Part shown: in pieces, positions 24,302-37,109 of the stretch
Position numbering within the stretch: the stretch's first letter is position 1
Layout: every line of letters starts with the position of its first letter
Origin: Epiperipatus broadwayi
Taxonomy: Eukaryota > Onychophora > Udeonychophora > Euonychophora > Peripatidae
Assembly: GCA_028023455.1 (NCBI GenBank)
Contig: JAQFVV010012423.1
Span: 7,670,269 to 7,734,268, forward strand
Direction: 5' to 3'
Length of the DNA: 64,000 nucleotides
Notes under the pieces: generated by a model
Seen by the model: the letters and a program-made list of their open reading frames with translations, nothing else
What the model was told of the DNA's origin: nothing
The model's database searches: none
Translations under genes and position numbers: made by a program

Positions 24302-26104
24302 TGTACCGGTCAGATGATGTATGTTGATTTTACCCAGTTCGAATACTAGGAGAAAGTACCTCGAGGCCACCCATACACGAGATATTAAATCAAGAATACT
24401 ATGACCTCTGCCCTATTCACCTATTCTCAAGTCTAATTACGAACCAACAACATTATCTGAGACATGCATAAATATTTTCTTACCAGGCCCAGGCTTAGCA
24501 TCAGAGAGAGACATGGATGGGAACACTTACGGGACTAAATCAGTTAAATGTTCATATAAAAACAGATAATATTAAATGTGTTTGTGCGAGCCTGGATCAT
24601 TTGATAAGTAAAAATAAAAGATTAAGCTACAAAGAAATTGAAAGAAAATTAGAAAACTAAGCTTTTAGATTAAATAACATTTTTAATAAATGACATTTAA
24701 AAATATTAGGAATGTTAAACTACCTCCGCTATTCCCCAGTTGATTATATAATAAATAAATTGACAATATGGCGGAGCAATGACATAATATTGTGCGGTTT
24801 AAATCAATATCTTCCCAACTTTAATAAAATTATTAACTTGGAAAGTTTCAAATAAAATAATTTACACCACGAATAAAAATAAGAAAACATTTAAATACAT
24901 TTTAAAATGAGGAATAGCGAAGGGGAAGAATTTTAGTAAGTAAATGATCAGCGATAAAAGATAAAATTAATGTTAGTCTAATAAAAAAACAGTTACATGA
25001 TAGATATAACCAATGGAACAATTTAGAAAGGTATTCATGAAGAGTTCATGAGGAGATTTTTATACAGTTACCAGTCCTTGTTTATGGATCCCATTCCCTC
25101 GATGTAGTGGCTTGATTGAAGATGTTGAGATCTGTCCGGACAAGGAAATGGAAATTATGTAGCATTTTAATCGAACGGTCACACAGACAGGCACACAGTT
25201 CAGGCTTCTATTTTGTCATATCACAGCATTTTGATGGCTTAGGACTCCGGCAGCAGGCAAATCCATTTCCCTAACCGCCAATCATTTTCACGTTCATTAA
25301 ATTATGATCACTTTTAGCATGTCGCATGTTGAAACTTCTAATGGTGATTTCCAGGAATTCAGGAACAATATTTTCTGCTTTTAGACATAAAATATAGTGA
25401 CTCACAGCACAGGATCTGCATATATCAGCAAAAAGAACCAGAGAGAGCCCGGTCTTTTGTTCTCTCCTTTTTATACCTTTTGTCTGCTACCCTTCTATTT
25501 TTTGCATATGATTTTAGATCTTGATAAGCCCCCTACACTCCTTTGTTTCGAAGTAAGTTTTTACTAAAAATAAACTTTCAATTTCTTTTTATCAAATTGT
25601 GCATTTAAGTTTGAATTTTATTTAATTAAAAGGCCATCTTTAATTGCCTTCAATGGACTAACCAATTGAACATACCATTCCTTTTAGAAATGTTGGCAGG
25701 CTTATGTTAAAATAAAATCATACGCCATATTTTAACAAAATTTAAATGACAAAATTAAAAGAAAAATATCTTATTTCTTTTTAATAAAATAACCTTTTAG
25801 TTCAACAGAATTTTGCATTAGTTGTATACATGTATATGCTTGATGTTTATATATGTTTGATTCCTAAATTTTGGAATGGAAAATTTTAATAATGAGCTTA
25901 AACAGAATTTTACTTTAAAAGACATATTTTAAAGCAATTAACTAATTTTAATATGCGTTGAATATAAAAAATAAAACCCGTTAATTTTATATTTTTATGC
26001 AAAATCCTGTTGATATTTCGATATAAACTAAATCCAGGTTACAATATTGGAAAGTTTATATAAGGCTGTGAAGCATGGATTGGACTTCTAGATCCATTGC
26101 TTCA
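24302..26104 (-). repeat. LTR of the nested element (left copy)
   Basis: 1,803 bases, TG...CA ends. It contains the block GTTCGAATACTAGG near the end and a CA-rich stretch near 25180. It is matched along its length by 30378-32213. Confidence 0.85.
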
Positions 26105-26349
26105 TTTCCCAATAGTTAATGAGAAAAAAAATGTTTAAAAAAATGCAGTTGCTTCAGGTCAGAGATAAAAATTTGTGCCAGGTGAGTTCAAGCCTACTCT
26201 TTATTTTGCTGTAATATTTATTTTATTAATTAACTAAGTCTTTCTTTCCTTTATTATATAACTAACAGTTTATCCATAATTCACTATCATATATCTTCGG
26301 TCGGGTCCTTATCGTTTTTAGTCTAACAAGTTATATTTATTTATTTATT

Positions 26350-26823
26350 TTAATTTCTGAATTTTTCAGGGTCCGGTGGTACGCAAGGTTTTATGTTTGT
26401 AGCATTATACTGTCTTTTTATGCTGTGACTATCTTTCAACAGAAAAGCATTTCCTCCACACTTCTTTTTTAATGCATACGGCCCTTTATATATTGGGGAA
26501 AACTTTTTAACTTTCCTCCACACTTTACTACTTGGCCTAAGGTATCTTAGCCATACTTGGTTTCCTTGCCTGAATTTATATTGCCGGTTTCGCTTCTTGC
26601 GATGCCGAGCCATACGACTTACTTTTTGCCCTGCCTTCTTTTCTTGCTCAGTCATATTCTGGATTTGGAAAAAGATTTTTAGTCTATCTAGGTGGTGTCT
26701 AGGGTTCCTACCCGGTTCTTCTCTAAAACATTTTATGTTGCTAATCTTTGCCGCAGGAGTTACAGGATTGATTACTATCGCAGTAACGATTTCACTGCCT
26801 TGTTGCATCTGGATTTGGTTCAA
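26350..26823 (-). pseudogene. Gag-integrase fusion remnant of the nested element
   Basis: 157-residue open frame. The first half resembles Gypsy gag (FREEPGRNPRHHLDRLKIFF, about residues 33-52). The second half is the C-terminal integrase tail: a basic stretch, then RQGNQVWLRYLRPSSKVWRK and FSPIYKGPYALKKK, the GPY/F module that follows the catalytic core. The junction is near residue 65, so everything from late gag to the integrase core has been deleted in frame. Transcription would run towards the left LTR, 246 bases away. Whether this short product is made is unknown. Confidence 0.75.
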
Positions 26824-26929
26824 CGGCTATTGCTCGTTTGTGTTTTCACTATCCTCATTCATTTGTCTAGAGAAGTCCAACTGGAGTGGCTTCACCTGTT
26901 TCATAATCACTTGAGGATTTCATATCAGT

Positions 26930-27208
26930 TATCTTGTTTTTGAGTATCATCTTCTGGTGATGCTTCTGTCATAACACTCTGTTCTTGATGGAGTTCCATA
27001 TGAGCTTCCAAATGGTTTAATCTTTGCACTGTAATTCCCATGAATTGTTGAAGCATGGTCATCATCATTTTTTTTCCTCTCTCATTTCTTCGATGAGAGC
27101 TTCCAAATTATACTCTTTATCACTATGAGTACATGTTGGCATCTTGGGAAGATTGAGTACCACCTCCTCACTGTCATAATCTTCGCTTCTCTTCTGTTCC
27201 TCCATTTT
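26930..27208 (-). pseudogene. Gag N-terminus of the nested element, frameshifted
   Basis: Starts MEEQKRSEDYDSEEVVLN and runs into a frameshift at a run of A's. The other frame continues as MLQQFMGITVQRLNHLEAHM. Charged, coiled-coil-like, as in Gypsy gag leaders. It lies directly upstream of the fusion remnant. Confidence 0.6.
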
Positions 27209-27280
27209 TTTACTACTGGCTATTTTGTTTGACAATAACTATTTTATAACTTAGAGACGACAAGAAAAAAAACTAATCTT

Positions 27281-28050
27281 GCCCTGTCTGTGTCTGTTTT
27301 AATATTTATTATACGTGTATAGCTGCTTTATACTTTTGTATATTGTATACTTTTTAGTGAAACAAAATTTTACTTCTTTGTAAAATAGATCACTATTATA
27401 AGTTTTATGTTATCTAACTAATTCTTTTACTTTTGTATGTATTTAGAAGTCCAACTCTGCCTACCCCATGAGGTCCTATTCCAAACAATGCCCAAATATT
27501 TCAGTTTGTACATGAAAAAAAATCTTGCCCTGTCTGTGTCTGTTTTTAATATTTATTATACGTGTATAGCTGCTTTATACTTTTGTATATTGTATACTTT
27601 TTAGTGAAACAAAATTTTACTTCTTTGTAAAATAGATCACTATTATAAGTTTTATGTTATCTAACTAATTCTTTTACTTTTGTATGTATTTAGAAGTCCA
27701 ACTCTGCCTACCCCATGAGGTCCTATTCCAAACAATGCCCAAATATTTCAGTTTGTACATGAAAAAAAATCCTGCCCTGTCTGTGCCTATTTTTAATATT
27801 TATTATACGTGAATAGCTGCTTTATACTTTTGTATATTGTATACTTTTTAGTGAAACAAAATTTTACTTCTTTGTAAAATAGATCACTATTATAAGTTTT
27901 ATGTTATCTAACTAATTCTTTTACTTTTGTATGTATATAGAAGTCCAACTCTGCCTACCCCATGAGGTCCTATTCCAAACAATGCCCAAATATTTCAGTT
28001 TGTACATGAAAAAAAATCTTGCCCTGTCTGTGTCTGTTTTTAATATTTAT
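27281..28050. repeat. 247-bp tandem array, three units and a partial fourth
   Basis: Units start at 27281, 27527, 27774 and 28021 (GCCCTGTCTGTG) and differ at only a few positions. It lies between the gag remnant and the 5' LTR of the nested element, in what would be its leader. No coding sequence. Confidence 0.92.
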
Positions 28051-28639
28051 GCTACATATATTCCTCACTTTACTTCTACATATATATTTGACTCTTAAAA
28101 TCGCAGCAATTAATTCAATAGACAAAAATAATGCAACTTACAGCTTGACCGTTTCTCTGACACCTGAAACAACTCAAACATGCATTTACATTAATCCACA
28201 AGTTTGTATATATATCATAGCTTCATTAACTGTATATATATTAATTTATTTAAGCATTAATGAAGTAAAATCTTAACTATTTCAAAAGGGAATATGTGAG
28301 CAAAATATACATAAGTCATGTTTAAATCTATTTTGGCTCACTAAGCATACATTGTTATTTTGATCATCGACTATAGTTTGGTTTATTTGATATCCGATAT
28401 GAGTAATTGCACTTGCCGACAAATTTATTTGATGAGAGCGCCAGTCGACAAGGCGATGTTCATATCAAATATACATTTTAATGGATAATGATCCAAGCAC
28501 ACATTGATAAGGATTTACAAAGTTTAATGCGATTAAAATTTATTTTGATTTTCACTTCATTTTCAAAAAAATCTCTGCATGAATAAGTACACGCTATTTT
28601 AAATGACAATATTAATTAAGTCTAAGATGTATACAACTC

Positions 28640-28860
28640 AGTAAGATAACATGTCTGACCTGGGTTCGAAACCACGCTACCATTTTGGTCATGACACAAA
28701 AAAATCAATTTAAACAGCCTAAAGTACAATTAACAAAACAAAATATATAATACAAAAAACAATTAAAATAAAATCCCATGATGACCGCCACTCCGAATTA
28801 TGAACCTGGGATCGAAATCAAATACCATTTTGGTCACAACCCGAAATAGATTAACAATTA
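28640..28860. repeat. Two tRNA-like blocks
   Basis: ACCTGGGTTCGAAACCACGC at 28659 and AACCTGGGATCGAAATCAAA at 28802 are each followed by TACCATTTTGGTCA. The first is a perfect pol III B-box consensus. Probably a duplicated tRNA-derived insert, not a functional tRNA. Confidence 0.4.
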
Positions 28861-29214
28861 TCAAGCAATTTTATAGAATCACACATTGAGATCAAAAACT
28901 GTTAAAAAAACATATAAAAACGGGTTTTACCGATCTCTAAACGAAATGTATACCATATACACTCATATATGTGAATATGTACAACCTTAAATAAGCATAT
29001 ATATGACTACACATATAAATATACAAACAGATATACTTATATAAATATTTCTTTATCATGTACATGATTTTATTAGAATGATTCATCATATTGCAGACCG
29101 CATACTCCTATTATTTCAGGCTAGTAACGCTGGTCGCAAATATAACAAGGAAGCAATGATTGCAGACATAGACCTATTATTTCAGGCTACTCAGCAATCC
29201 AGAAGTCTAAAATG

Positions 29215-29335
29215 TAAGGGGTCTTCACCTAAACGGTTACTAGAAAAAGTCTTCACCAACAATGGTTACTAAAAAACAAGGGCTTCACCTAACGGTTACT
29301 CAAAGGGTCTTCACCTAACGGTTACTCGATAAATG
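29215..29335. repeat. Short tandem repeat, about 27-bp unit
   Basis: Four imperfect copies of GGGTCTTCACCTAACGGTTA with CT. It lies in the leader of the nested element, after an imperfect direct repeat around CTATTATTTCAGGCTA (29107 and 29173). Confidence 0.7.
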
Positions 29336-30377
29336 ATTCAATAGCATAATCTGAACTGAGAAAAAAAATCTTAACTAAAGGTGGCTGACATATATGTTAT
29401 ACAAAATATATCTTATATATATATTTATTAAAACGAACATACGCATTTACTATTTCACAAGTTGAAAATTAAATTTGAATTTTATTCACAAAACTTATAC
29501 TTATATATTATTTGCTAGGAAACGTAACTGCAAAATATTTAAAAGTGAAAAAAAAAATTTTGCATGATTAAAATTATTCATTATATATAAAAACGAAATG
29601 CAGAGAAAGTGAAAAAAATTGCTGACACCGTACGTTGACACGTGTCAATTTGAACTTATCAAACTTTAGATCTACAATAAAAGAATTTCCTACAAACGGA
29701 AAAAAAATGTTATCAAACTATTAGATCTATACAAATTTTTTTATAATAAACGAAAAAAAATTATATTATCTATTTGTACTTTTTACTAAAATATTAACAC
29801 ACTGTATATACACTATATTTAAAAAAAAAACATTATTATATTCAAAATTGCTCACGTTTAAGCAATACTAAAATAATCTAAAATACGAAAGCTATTTTAA
29901 GGGAGTCCCGGTGGGTATTTATTTGAGACTTCTGCCGCATTGACGCTATATACTTTATACGACAAAAAAAATATGGCGACTGGCCATGACAAATCTACTC
30001 ATTAGGCAAAAAAAAGTTGCTATAACTCTTTATTTAATCTCATTATATATTCACAAAAAAAAACTAACAGAGTGTTAACTTTTTAAATATAAAATCTTCA
30101 TTCTATCAATTTAACTCGGGTGGAAAAAAATAATTTTACCTTATGACACATTTAACTTTTTTAATTAATCCAAAAAAAATGACATTTGGCTCACGTTAAA
30201 AGACAAACTTGAGAAAAAATTTTTTTTTACATCTATATATACCTATACTTCCAAAAAAAAAAGAAATTCGGCCATGTTGTTGGCATCAGAATCCGAGAAA
30301 AAACAAATTACTATTTAGAAAAAAAAAAAAAAATTCGGCCCGCGTTGTGCGTCAGAATCCGAGAAAAAAAAATTTAC

Positions 30378-32213
30378 TGTACCGGTCAGATGATGTATGT
30401 TGGTTTAACCCAGTTCGAATACTAGGGGAAATTACCTCTGGCCACCCATACAAGAGATATTAAATCAAGAATACTATGACCTCTGCCCTATTCACCTATT
30501 CTCAAGTCTAATTATGAACCAACAACATTATCTGAGACACACATAAATTATTTTCTTACTGGGCCCAGGCTTAGCATCAGAGAGAGACATGGACGGGGAC
30601 ACTTACGGGACTAACGAAGTTAAATGTGCATAAAAAACATATAATATGGAATATGTGTTTGTGCGTGCCTGGATCATTTAATAAGTAAAATAATAGATTA
30701 AGCTACTAAGAAATTGAAAGAAAATTAGAAAACTAAGCTTTTAGATTTAACTAACATATTTTAATAAATGACATTTGAAAATATTAGGAATGTTAAACTA
30801 CCTCCACTATTCTCCGGTTGATTATATAATAAATAAATTGACAAAAAGGCAGAGTAATGACATAATATTGTGTGGTTTAAATCAATATCTTCCCAACTTT
30901 AATAAAATTATTAACTTGGAAAGTTTCAAATAAAAAAATAATTTACACCACAAATAAAAACAAGAACATTTAAATACATTTTAAAATGAGGAATAGCGAA
31001 GGGGAAGAATTTTTAGTAAGTAAATGATCAAACGATAAAAGATAAAATTAATATTAGTCTAATAAAAAACAGTTACATGATAGATATAATTAAATGGAAC
31101 AATTTAGAAAGGTATTTATGAAAACGGTAGAGTAATAAAGAGTTCATGAGGAGATTTTTATACAGTTACCAGTCCTTGTTTATGGATCCCATTCCCTCGA
31201 CGTAGTGGCTTGATTGAAGATGTTGAGTTCTGTCTGGACAAGAAAATGGAAATTATGTAGCATTTTAATCGAATGGTCACACAGACCGGCACACAGTTCA
31301 GGCTTCTATTTTGTCATGTCACGGCATTTTGATGGCTTAGGACTCTGGCAGCAGGCAAAGCCATTTTCCTAACCACCAATTATTTTCACGTTCATCAAAA
31401 TATGATCACTTTAAGTATGTCGCATGTTGAAACTTCTAATGGTGATTTCCAGGAATTCAGGAACAATATTTTCTGCTTTTAGAAATAAAATATGGTGACT
31501 CACAGCACAGGATCTGCATAGATCAGCAAAAAGAACCAGAGAGAGCCCAGTCTTTTGTTCTCCTCTCCTTTTTATACCTTTTGTCAGCTACCCTTCTATT
31601 GTTTGCGTATGATTTTAGATCTTGATAAGCCCCCTACACTCCTTTGTTTCGAAGTAAGTTTTTACTAAAAATAAACTTTCAATTTCTTTTTATCAAATTG
31701 TGCATTTAAGTTTGAATTTTATTTAATTAAAAGGCCATCTTTAATTGCCTTGAATGGACTAACTAATTAAACATACCATTCCTTTCAGAAATGTTGGCAG
31801 GCTTATCTTAAAATAAAATCATATGCCATATTTTAACAAAATTTAAATGACAAAATTAAAAGAAAAATATCAGAAAAATATCTTATTTCTTTTTAATAAA
31901 ATAACCTTTTAGTTCAACAGAATTTTGCATTACTTGTATACATATATACGGTTGACGTTTATATATGTTTGATTCCTAAATTTTGGAATGGAAAATTTTA
32001 ATGAGCTTAAACAAAATTTTACTTTAAAAGACATATTTTAAAGCAATTAACTAAATTTAATATGCATTGAATATAAAAAATAAAACCCGTTAATTTTATA
32101 TTTTTATGCAAAATCCTGTTGATATTTCAATATAAACTAAATCCAGGTTACAATATTGGAAAGTTTATATAAGGCTGTGAAGCATGGATTGGACTTCCAG
32201 ATCCATTGCTTCA
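30378..32213 (-). repeat. LTR of the nested element (right copy, 5' LTR)
   Basis: 1,836 bases, TGTACCGG to GCTTCA, matching 24302-26104. A duplicated motif ATTCGGCC...CAGAATCCGAGAAAA (30268-30368) lies just inside it. Confidence 0.85.
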
Positions 32214-33677
32214 GAACTGACCTTTGACTTGTTAAGCTCTCAGAACACACACCCCTTATTGATTGGAAAATTTATGGTGAACTGCCAGCAGATGCGGGTT
32301 CAGGTAGGGAAATTGTATGCCTTTTATAATAGCCTTTTTATAATACGTAAAAATATTTTGTAAATTGTATTTATTAAGTTAAAATATAATATAATGAAAT
32401 GTTACTTTTAAATTGATTGATTGTAAGTAATACAAAAAGGAAATATATTTAAAAATGGAACACATTGGAGTAATAGGTGAAATAAAAATATTCTGTAAGA
32501 TGCATGTATTAAGATAATTTATGATTTAATAAAATGCCATTTTCTGGATTGATTGATTACCAATATGATGCAAAATAAAAAAATATTTATTTTGAATGAT
32601 GGTTTTTATTTTACAAAAAAAAGTTTTGATAGAATGAATTGCCTCTGGAACCACACATACATAAATTAAGGAAATGTTTATATATGCTTATATATGTGAA
32701 TTAAGAAATAATAACTTCAAACCATACTGATATGATGAATAAGTGGTTCAAATCCACACCGAATATAATAATAATAAATCTCTTTCAAATAATGACTTCA
32801 AACTGCATTGAAATGATGAATAAGTGGTTCAAACCCACACATAATATATTAAGTAATAATAAATCTCTTCCAACCAATGACTTCAAACCACACTGATATG
32901 ATAAATAAGTGGTTCAAATCCACACCGAATATATTAAGTAATAATAAATTTCCAAATAATGACTTCAAACTGTATGAATATGATGAATAAGTGATTCCAG
33001 CCCACACTTGTAGAATATGTAAAATAAAAACAAATGCTTTGGGATTCCTGGATTAAAACAAATATTTCTAGATATCTGGATTAAAATAAGTACTTCAAGA
33101 TACTTGGATTAGATCCTTAAATAAATTAATTACTTCTATACACACTGATACATATCCATGCAGATGAGGAAGCTTTAAACCTAGAAGGACAATTCCCACT
33201 CAAGAAAAATCAGAAAAACATCCATAATGTGCACACGGATATGAATTTAGCCAATATAGATACTGTCAGCAAACTTTTCCTTCTTTTTCTTTAAGAACTT
33301 TATAAGTCATATTGTTATTAAATAAAATTATTGTTTCAAAATAAAAAATACCTTTTGTCAATTTTATTTGTATCATTCATCCATTTATGCACTGGTTCAC
33401 AGGAATCTCAAGCCTTCTGAGTTATGTTCGCCATAACCAGATGATGGTAAGTAAGGTTGTAGTAAGATGGAACTCTAGTGGCGCCATTTGGAAAACCAAA
33501 CACAAATTTCTAGATGCTCCAGTTTCTATGGTGCTACTACCTCTGATGAGCAGGAAATATTGTTGTAGGTGGGGTAATATCTGAATTGGGGAATCCCTAT
33601 CAATAGTTCCTTCCTGCAATATGTTCATTGGGAAATAAAACCAACAAGGAATGAGGTTGGTTATGCATTGGGTTTCA
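32214..33677 (+). repeat. Left LTR of outer Gypsy, part 2
   Basis: Matches 39804-41845. It contains four units of an 85-bp repeat at 32706-33007, against eleven in the right LTR. It ends GGGTTTCA, where the internal region begins. Confidence 0.82.
32706..33007. repeat. 85-bp LTR satellite, four units
   Basis: Each unit holds TGATGAATAAGTGGTTCAAA and a CCCACAC block and ends near AATAAATCTCTTCC. Confidence 0.85.
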
Positions 33678-34442
33678 TTTGTTGCCCTAATAGTGAGGCT
33701 CAATCTAGTTAGTCTGCCTTTAGAAGTAAAAGAAGAAAACGGCTAAACAAGAAGTGTACAAGGCAGATGCAATTATGATTCTGTGGATATGAACAGTGCA
33801 CATGGTATGGGGATGTGAAATGAGCCAGAAAGAAAAAAAGGGAAGGGAAATTTAAGAGAGGTAAGTAAAGTAAAATGGCAATAAGAACAAAACAGGTATG
33901 AGAAAGAAGATGAAACTGAACCATGGAGTGGAGAGAGAGAGAGAAAAGCTTATTAAATAAAAAAATAATAGTAAAAAGTTGTCAAAGAGTAAATATAGCA
34001 AATAAATAAATTGTAGTTCAAATAGATGATAACCAGAGCAAAAAGAAAATAAAGAGAACTTTTTTGAGGAAGGACAAAAGCGAGAAGATAATGATTCCAA
34101 AGAAGATGAAGGAGGCTTCCATGCTAGTCCAGCTGATGGAAATGATAAAAGAAGATAACTAAAAAAGGGATGAACAGAAAGAAGATAACAAATAATGAGA
34201 AAAAGATAACCAAAAAAGAGAAGAACAAGGGGGAGAAAACAAAAAAGAGATAAACAAAGAGAAGATAACAAAAAAGAGATGAACAAAGAGAAGATAACAA
34301 ACAATGAGAAGAAGATAACCAAAAAAGAGAGGAACAAAAAGAAGATAAGAAGCAAACAATAGAAGCAAACTGAAGTATAGAAAAACAAATCACAGAAGCA
34401 ATAGAGAGTCAAAATGAAAAGTTTGAGCAAATAATTAAACAG

Positions 34443-35167
34443 ATGAATGACCAAATATTGAAAATAAAAGAAGAGGTCATGGATGAAGTTAAAGGGTCAC
34501 TAATAGAGCAAGACATCAAGATGACCCAAATTTGCAAAGCCATGGATATGGAAATTGAACAAATCCAGGAATCCATGCAGGAGCAGGTGGACAGTTTGAC
34601 CACCCAAGTAAAAGAATTGAAGATAAAAAACAGCAGTGCATTGCCACTAAGGAAGGGACAGCAATAGTCCAAAAGGAAATTTGAAAGAAAATGGTAGAAA
34701 AATTAAACAAGAAGTGCCGGTAGACAGTTATATGCCAGGAATTGTGAACCAATTTCTTAAGATAAGAGGATTTTTCAGGATGCCCTCATGAAGCACCTAT
34801 TGAATACATAAAAAGTTTAGACCAGTATTTCAGTGTTAATGCAAGGCCTGGGGAGTCAAAACTGGCAATAGCCTGCAGCCATTTGCAGGGTGCAGCTCAA
34901 ACCTGGTGGGATTGATTGTTTAGCCAACCCACCAATTTTAATTATTTTAAGAGGGCACTCATAAACTGCTACTGGAGTGATGACTGTCAAGAGGGGATCA
35001 AGTATAAGGTATCCCAGGAAAAATGTCCACCTGGTAAGCCTTACACACCCTTCTTCAGAAAACAAGTGGCCAAGTTAAGGGTCCTGACAGTGGACCCATT
35101 ATCAGAACTTCAAATCATCAGGTTGATCTGCCAGTTTCCCTACTTATGTCAAAAGAATGCTAATTGA
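34443..35167 (+). pseudogene. Gypsy gag of the outer element, broken
   Basis: 34443-34667 is an open frame of 74 residues with coiled-coil character (heptad-like Ile, Met and Gln-rich). Further on, the retrotransposon-gag fold is recognisable: YIKSLDQYFSVNA at about 34805, then HLQGAAQTWWD at about 34880, an in-frame TGA at 34913-34915, and FSQPTNFNYFKRALIN. The piece 34916-35167 stays open. In an intact element this protein forms the particle shell. A zinc knuckle was not found. Confidence 0.75.
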
Positions 35168-35739
35168 GACAGATCGCCAGTCCATTGAGCAGGTGGCCAA
35201 GTTGCTAACAGCATATGACAGCTATGGTACTTCAGCAAACAATAAAGAAGGGTCCAAGCTGTCAAATAGAGCTCCATATAAGAGAGATGATGTGCCAAGA
35301 GTAGGTGCTATCCATTGTAAAAGGTAATCGCTTCCACAATACTACAACAATTATAAAATACTACCATGGTATCATCAACAAAGAAATGAAGCACCACCAT
35401 GGAAGAGAAAAAGAAAAAATTCAACAGGTAAAATTTATAGCCCATACCAGACCTGAATAGTAAAAAGGTCCACTAGTAACTCTGAACAATGGAAAAATGA
35501 AAGACAAAAGATGAGCCACCATGATAAGGTCTGGCCTGACAAAACTGACACAAAAGACTAAATTATGAAGGGTTAAACAGGGAAGGACCTCAATAAATGA
35601 TTACTCTCCATGGGGTCCTAGCAATAAGCCAAGCAATCAAGAGAAAAACAATATCAAATGCTTAATGGCTAATATAAGTTGTGATTGGGGAAGAGAAAGT
35701 TCCCAATATATTAAACAATGCCCCAAAATTAAAATAATG

Positions 35740-36145
35740 TTGGGGGGGGGATTATTGTTGAAACTTTGTTAGAGTCAGGGAGCCAAGTGTATGTGATCTC
35801 TGAAGTTGTATGGGCAAATGAAACTGTTAAATTCTGACATTCAAACTCTACCAATCAAGGAAACTCAAGTCACCTTGGCCAATAATTGGAAAGCTTGGTT
35901 GGAATCCAAACAGATAAAGGTTCAAACCCAGCTTAATCATGCCTTTTTAATAATGAAGGACTAATACATGAAGCATTGGTAGGAGCAGATGTGATGCACC
36001 AAATTCAGTGCACATTGGACTTTCAGAAGTCTCAAATCAGTTGTGGAGGTGAAATCATACCCTTTACCCTGGTGGAAACACATCATTCAATGGGAATGGG
36101 TTGTGTCTGGAAAGATCTGCCATGGCAAATAATTGAATAAAAGAT
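35740..36145 (+). pseudogene. Gypsy aspartic protease remnant
   Basis: LLESGSQVYVISEVVW at about 35766 corresponds to the active-site loop of LTR-retroelement proteases, normally D-S/T-G. Here the Asp position is Glu, and the frame stops soon after. HEALVGADVM and an HSMGMGC-like end follow in shifted frames. Inactive. Confidence 0.65.
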
Positions 36146-36149
36146 TCAA

Positions 36150-37000
36150 GAATCTTCATTGATAAAAGAAAGGCTGGAGCAGACAGTGAAACTACTAGAA
36201 GAATATCAAGAGATTTTCTCAGAAGTACCAGGGATTATTCATAGGTATGAACATTGAATAAAGGTGACAGATGAGCAACTATACGAGTCCTAATCATATC
36301 CTGTACTCTGTCAGTATAAACTAGAAGTGGAAAAGCAACTAATAGAAATGATAGGATGGGGAATCATTACTAAGTGATCATCCCCTTTTAACAATCTACT
36401 AGTAGTCATAAAAAAGGATGGTTCTGTCCGTTTATGCTTGGATGCCTGTCAACTGAATAGAATAATGGTGCCAGATTGTAATGTACCACCTTCGATTTAT
36501 GAGTTACTAATAAAATTTCAAGGGAAGAATATTTTTACCACCCTCAACCTTACAGCCAGCTACTGGTAAATTAAGCTGTATCCTGAAGATAGGAGATAAA
36601 CAGCATTCACATACAATGGATATTTATATCAATTTAACAGGATGCCATTCGAGGTGAAAAACAGTGGTTCTGGTCTGCTGAAATGTCTAGACAGAGTGTT
36701 GTTGGATGAAATCAAGCAAGTAGTAACAATGTATGTTGATGATGTGGTCATTGCATAGGAGAATTTAGAAGAACACATCCAACATGACTTTTTTCTAAAA
36801 AGTGTAAAGAAAAGGGAATAAAAATTAACATAAAGAAGAGTACCTTGGTGGCTGAGGAGGTGAAATTTTTGAGCCACATCATTAACAATCAAGTAATTAG
36901 GCCACACTATGAAAAAATTTCAGACTATTCAAGAGTTCCCAAAGCCCAAGACAAAGAAGCAAATTAGATCCTTCCTTGGGCTTTGCAACTTTATAAAGAT
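36150..37000 (+). pseudogene. Gypsy reverse transcriptase remnant
   Basis: Blocks in order: KKDGSVRLCLDACQLN, IFTTLNLTASYW (motif A, where the catalytic Asp is replaced by Asn), GYLYQFNRMPFEV, then MYVDDVVIA at about 36730 with the catalytic YVDD intact. Several in-frame stops (for example after TASYW) show it is dead. Typical Ty3/Gypsy order, plus strand. Confidence 0.82.
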
Positions 37001-37109
37001 TTTGCTCTTGACATGGAAACCTTACTTCAATTAATAAAGAAGGATGCACCATGGAAATAGACTGGTGAACAAGAAGAGAACTTTGAATTGTTTAAGAAGT
37101 TTCTGGAGC

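Larger units (their letters stand above)
24302..32213 (-). mobile_element. Nested LTR retrotransposon, 7.9 kb
   Basis: Two LTRs (24302-26104 and 30378-32213) begin TGTACCGG and end GCTTCA, about 5% different where I compared them. A 4-bp target duplication GAAC lies at 24298-24301 and 32214-32217, and the undisturbed site exists in the right LTR of the outer element. Coding remnants are on the minus strand, so the right LTR is the 5' one. The internal part has lost protease, RT, RNase H and most of integrase, so it is non-autonomous. Confidence 0.85.

Noticed and set aside
28640-28860. Functional tRNA genes
   Set aside because: B-box-like blocks only. No acceptor or anticodon arms that fold.
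33852-34454. 200-residue Phe/Leu/Ser-rich minus-strand frame resembling a membrane protein
   Set aside because: Complement of the A/G-rich gag leader (GAAGATAACAAA-type repeats) of the outer Gypsy. The hydrophobic look comes from poly-pyrimidine reading.
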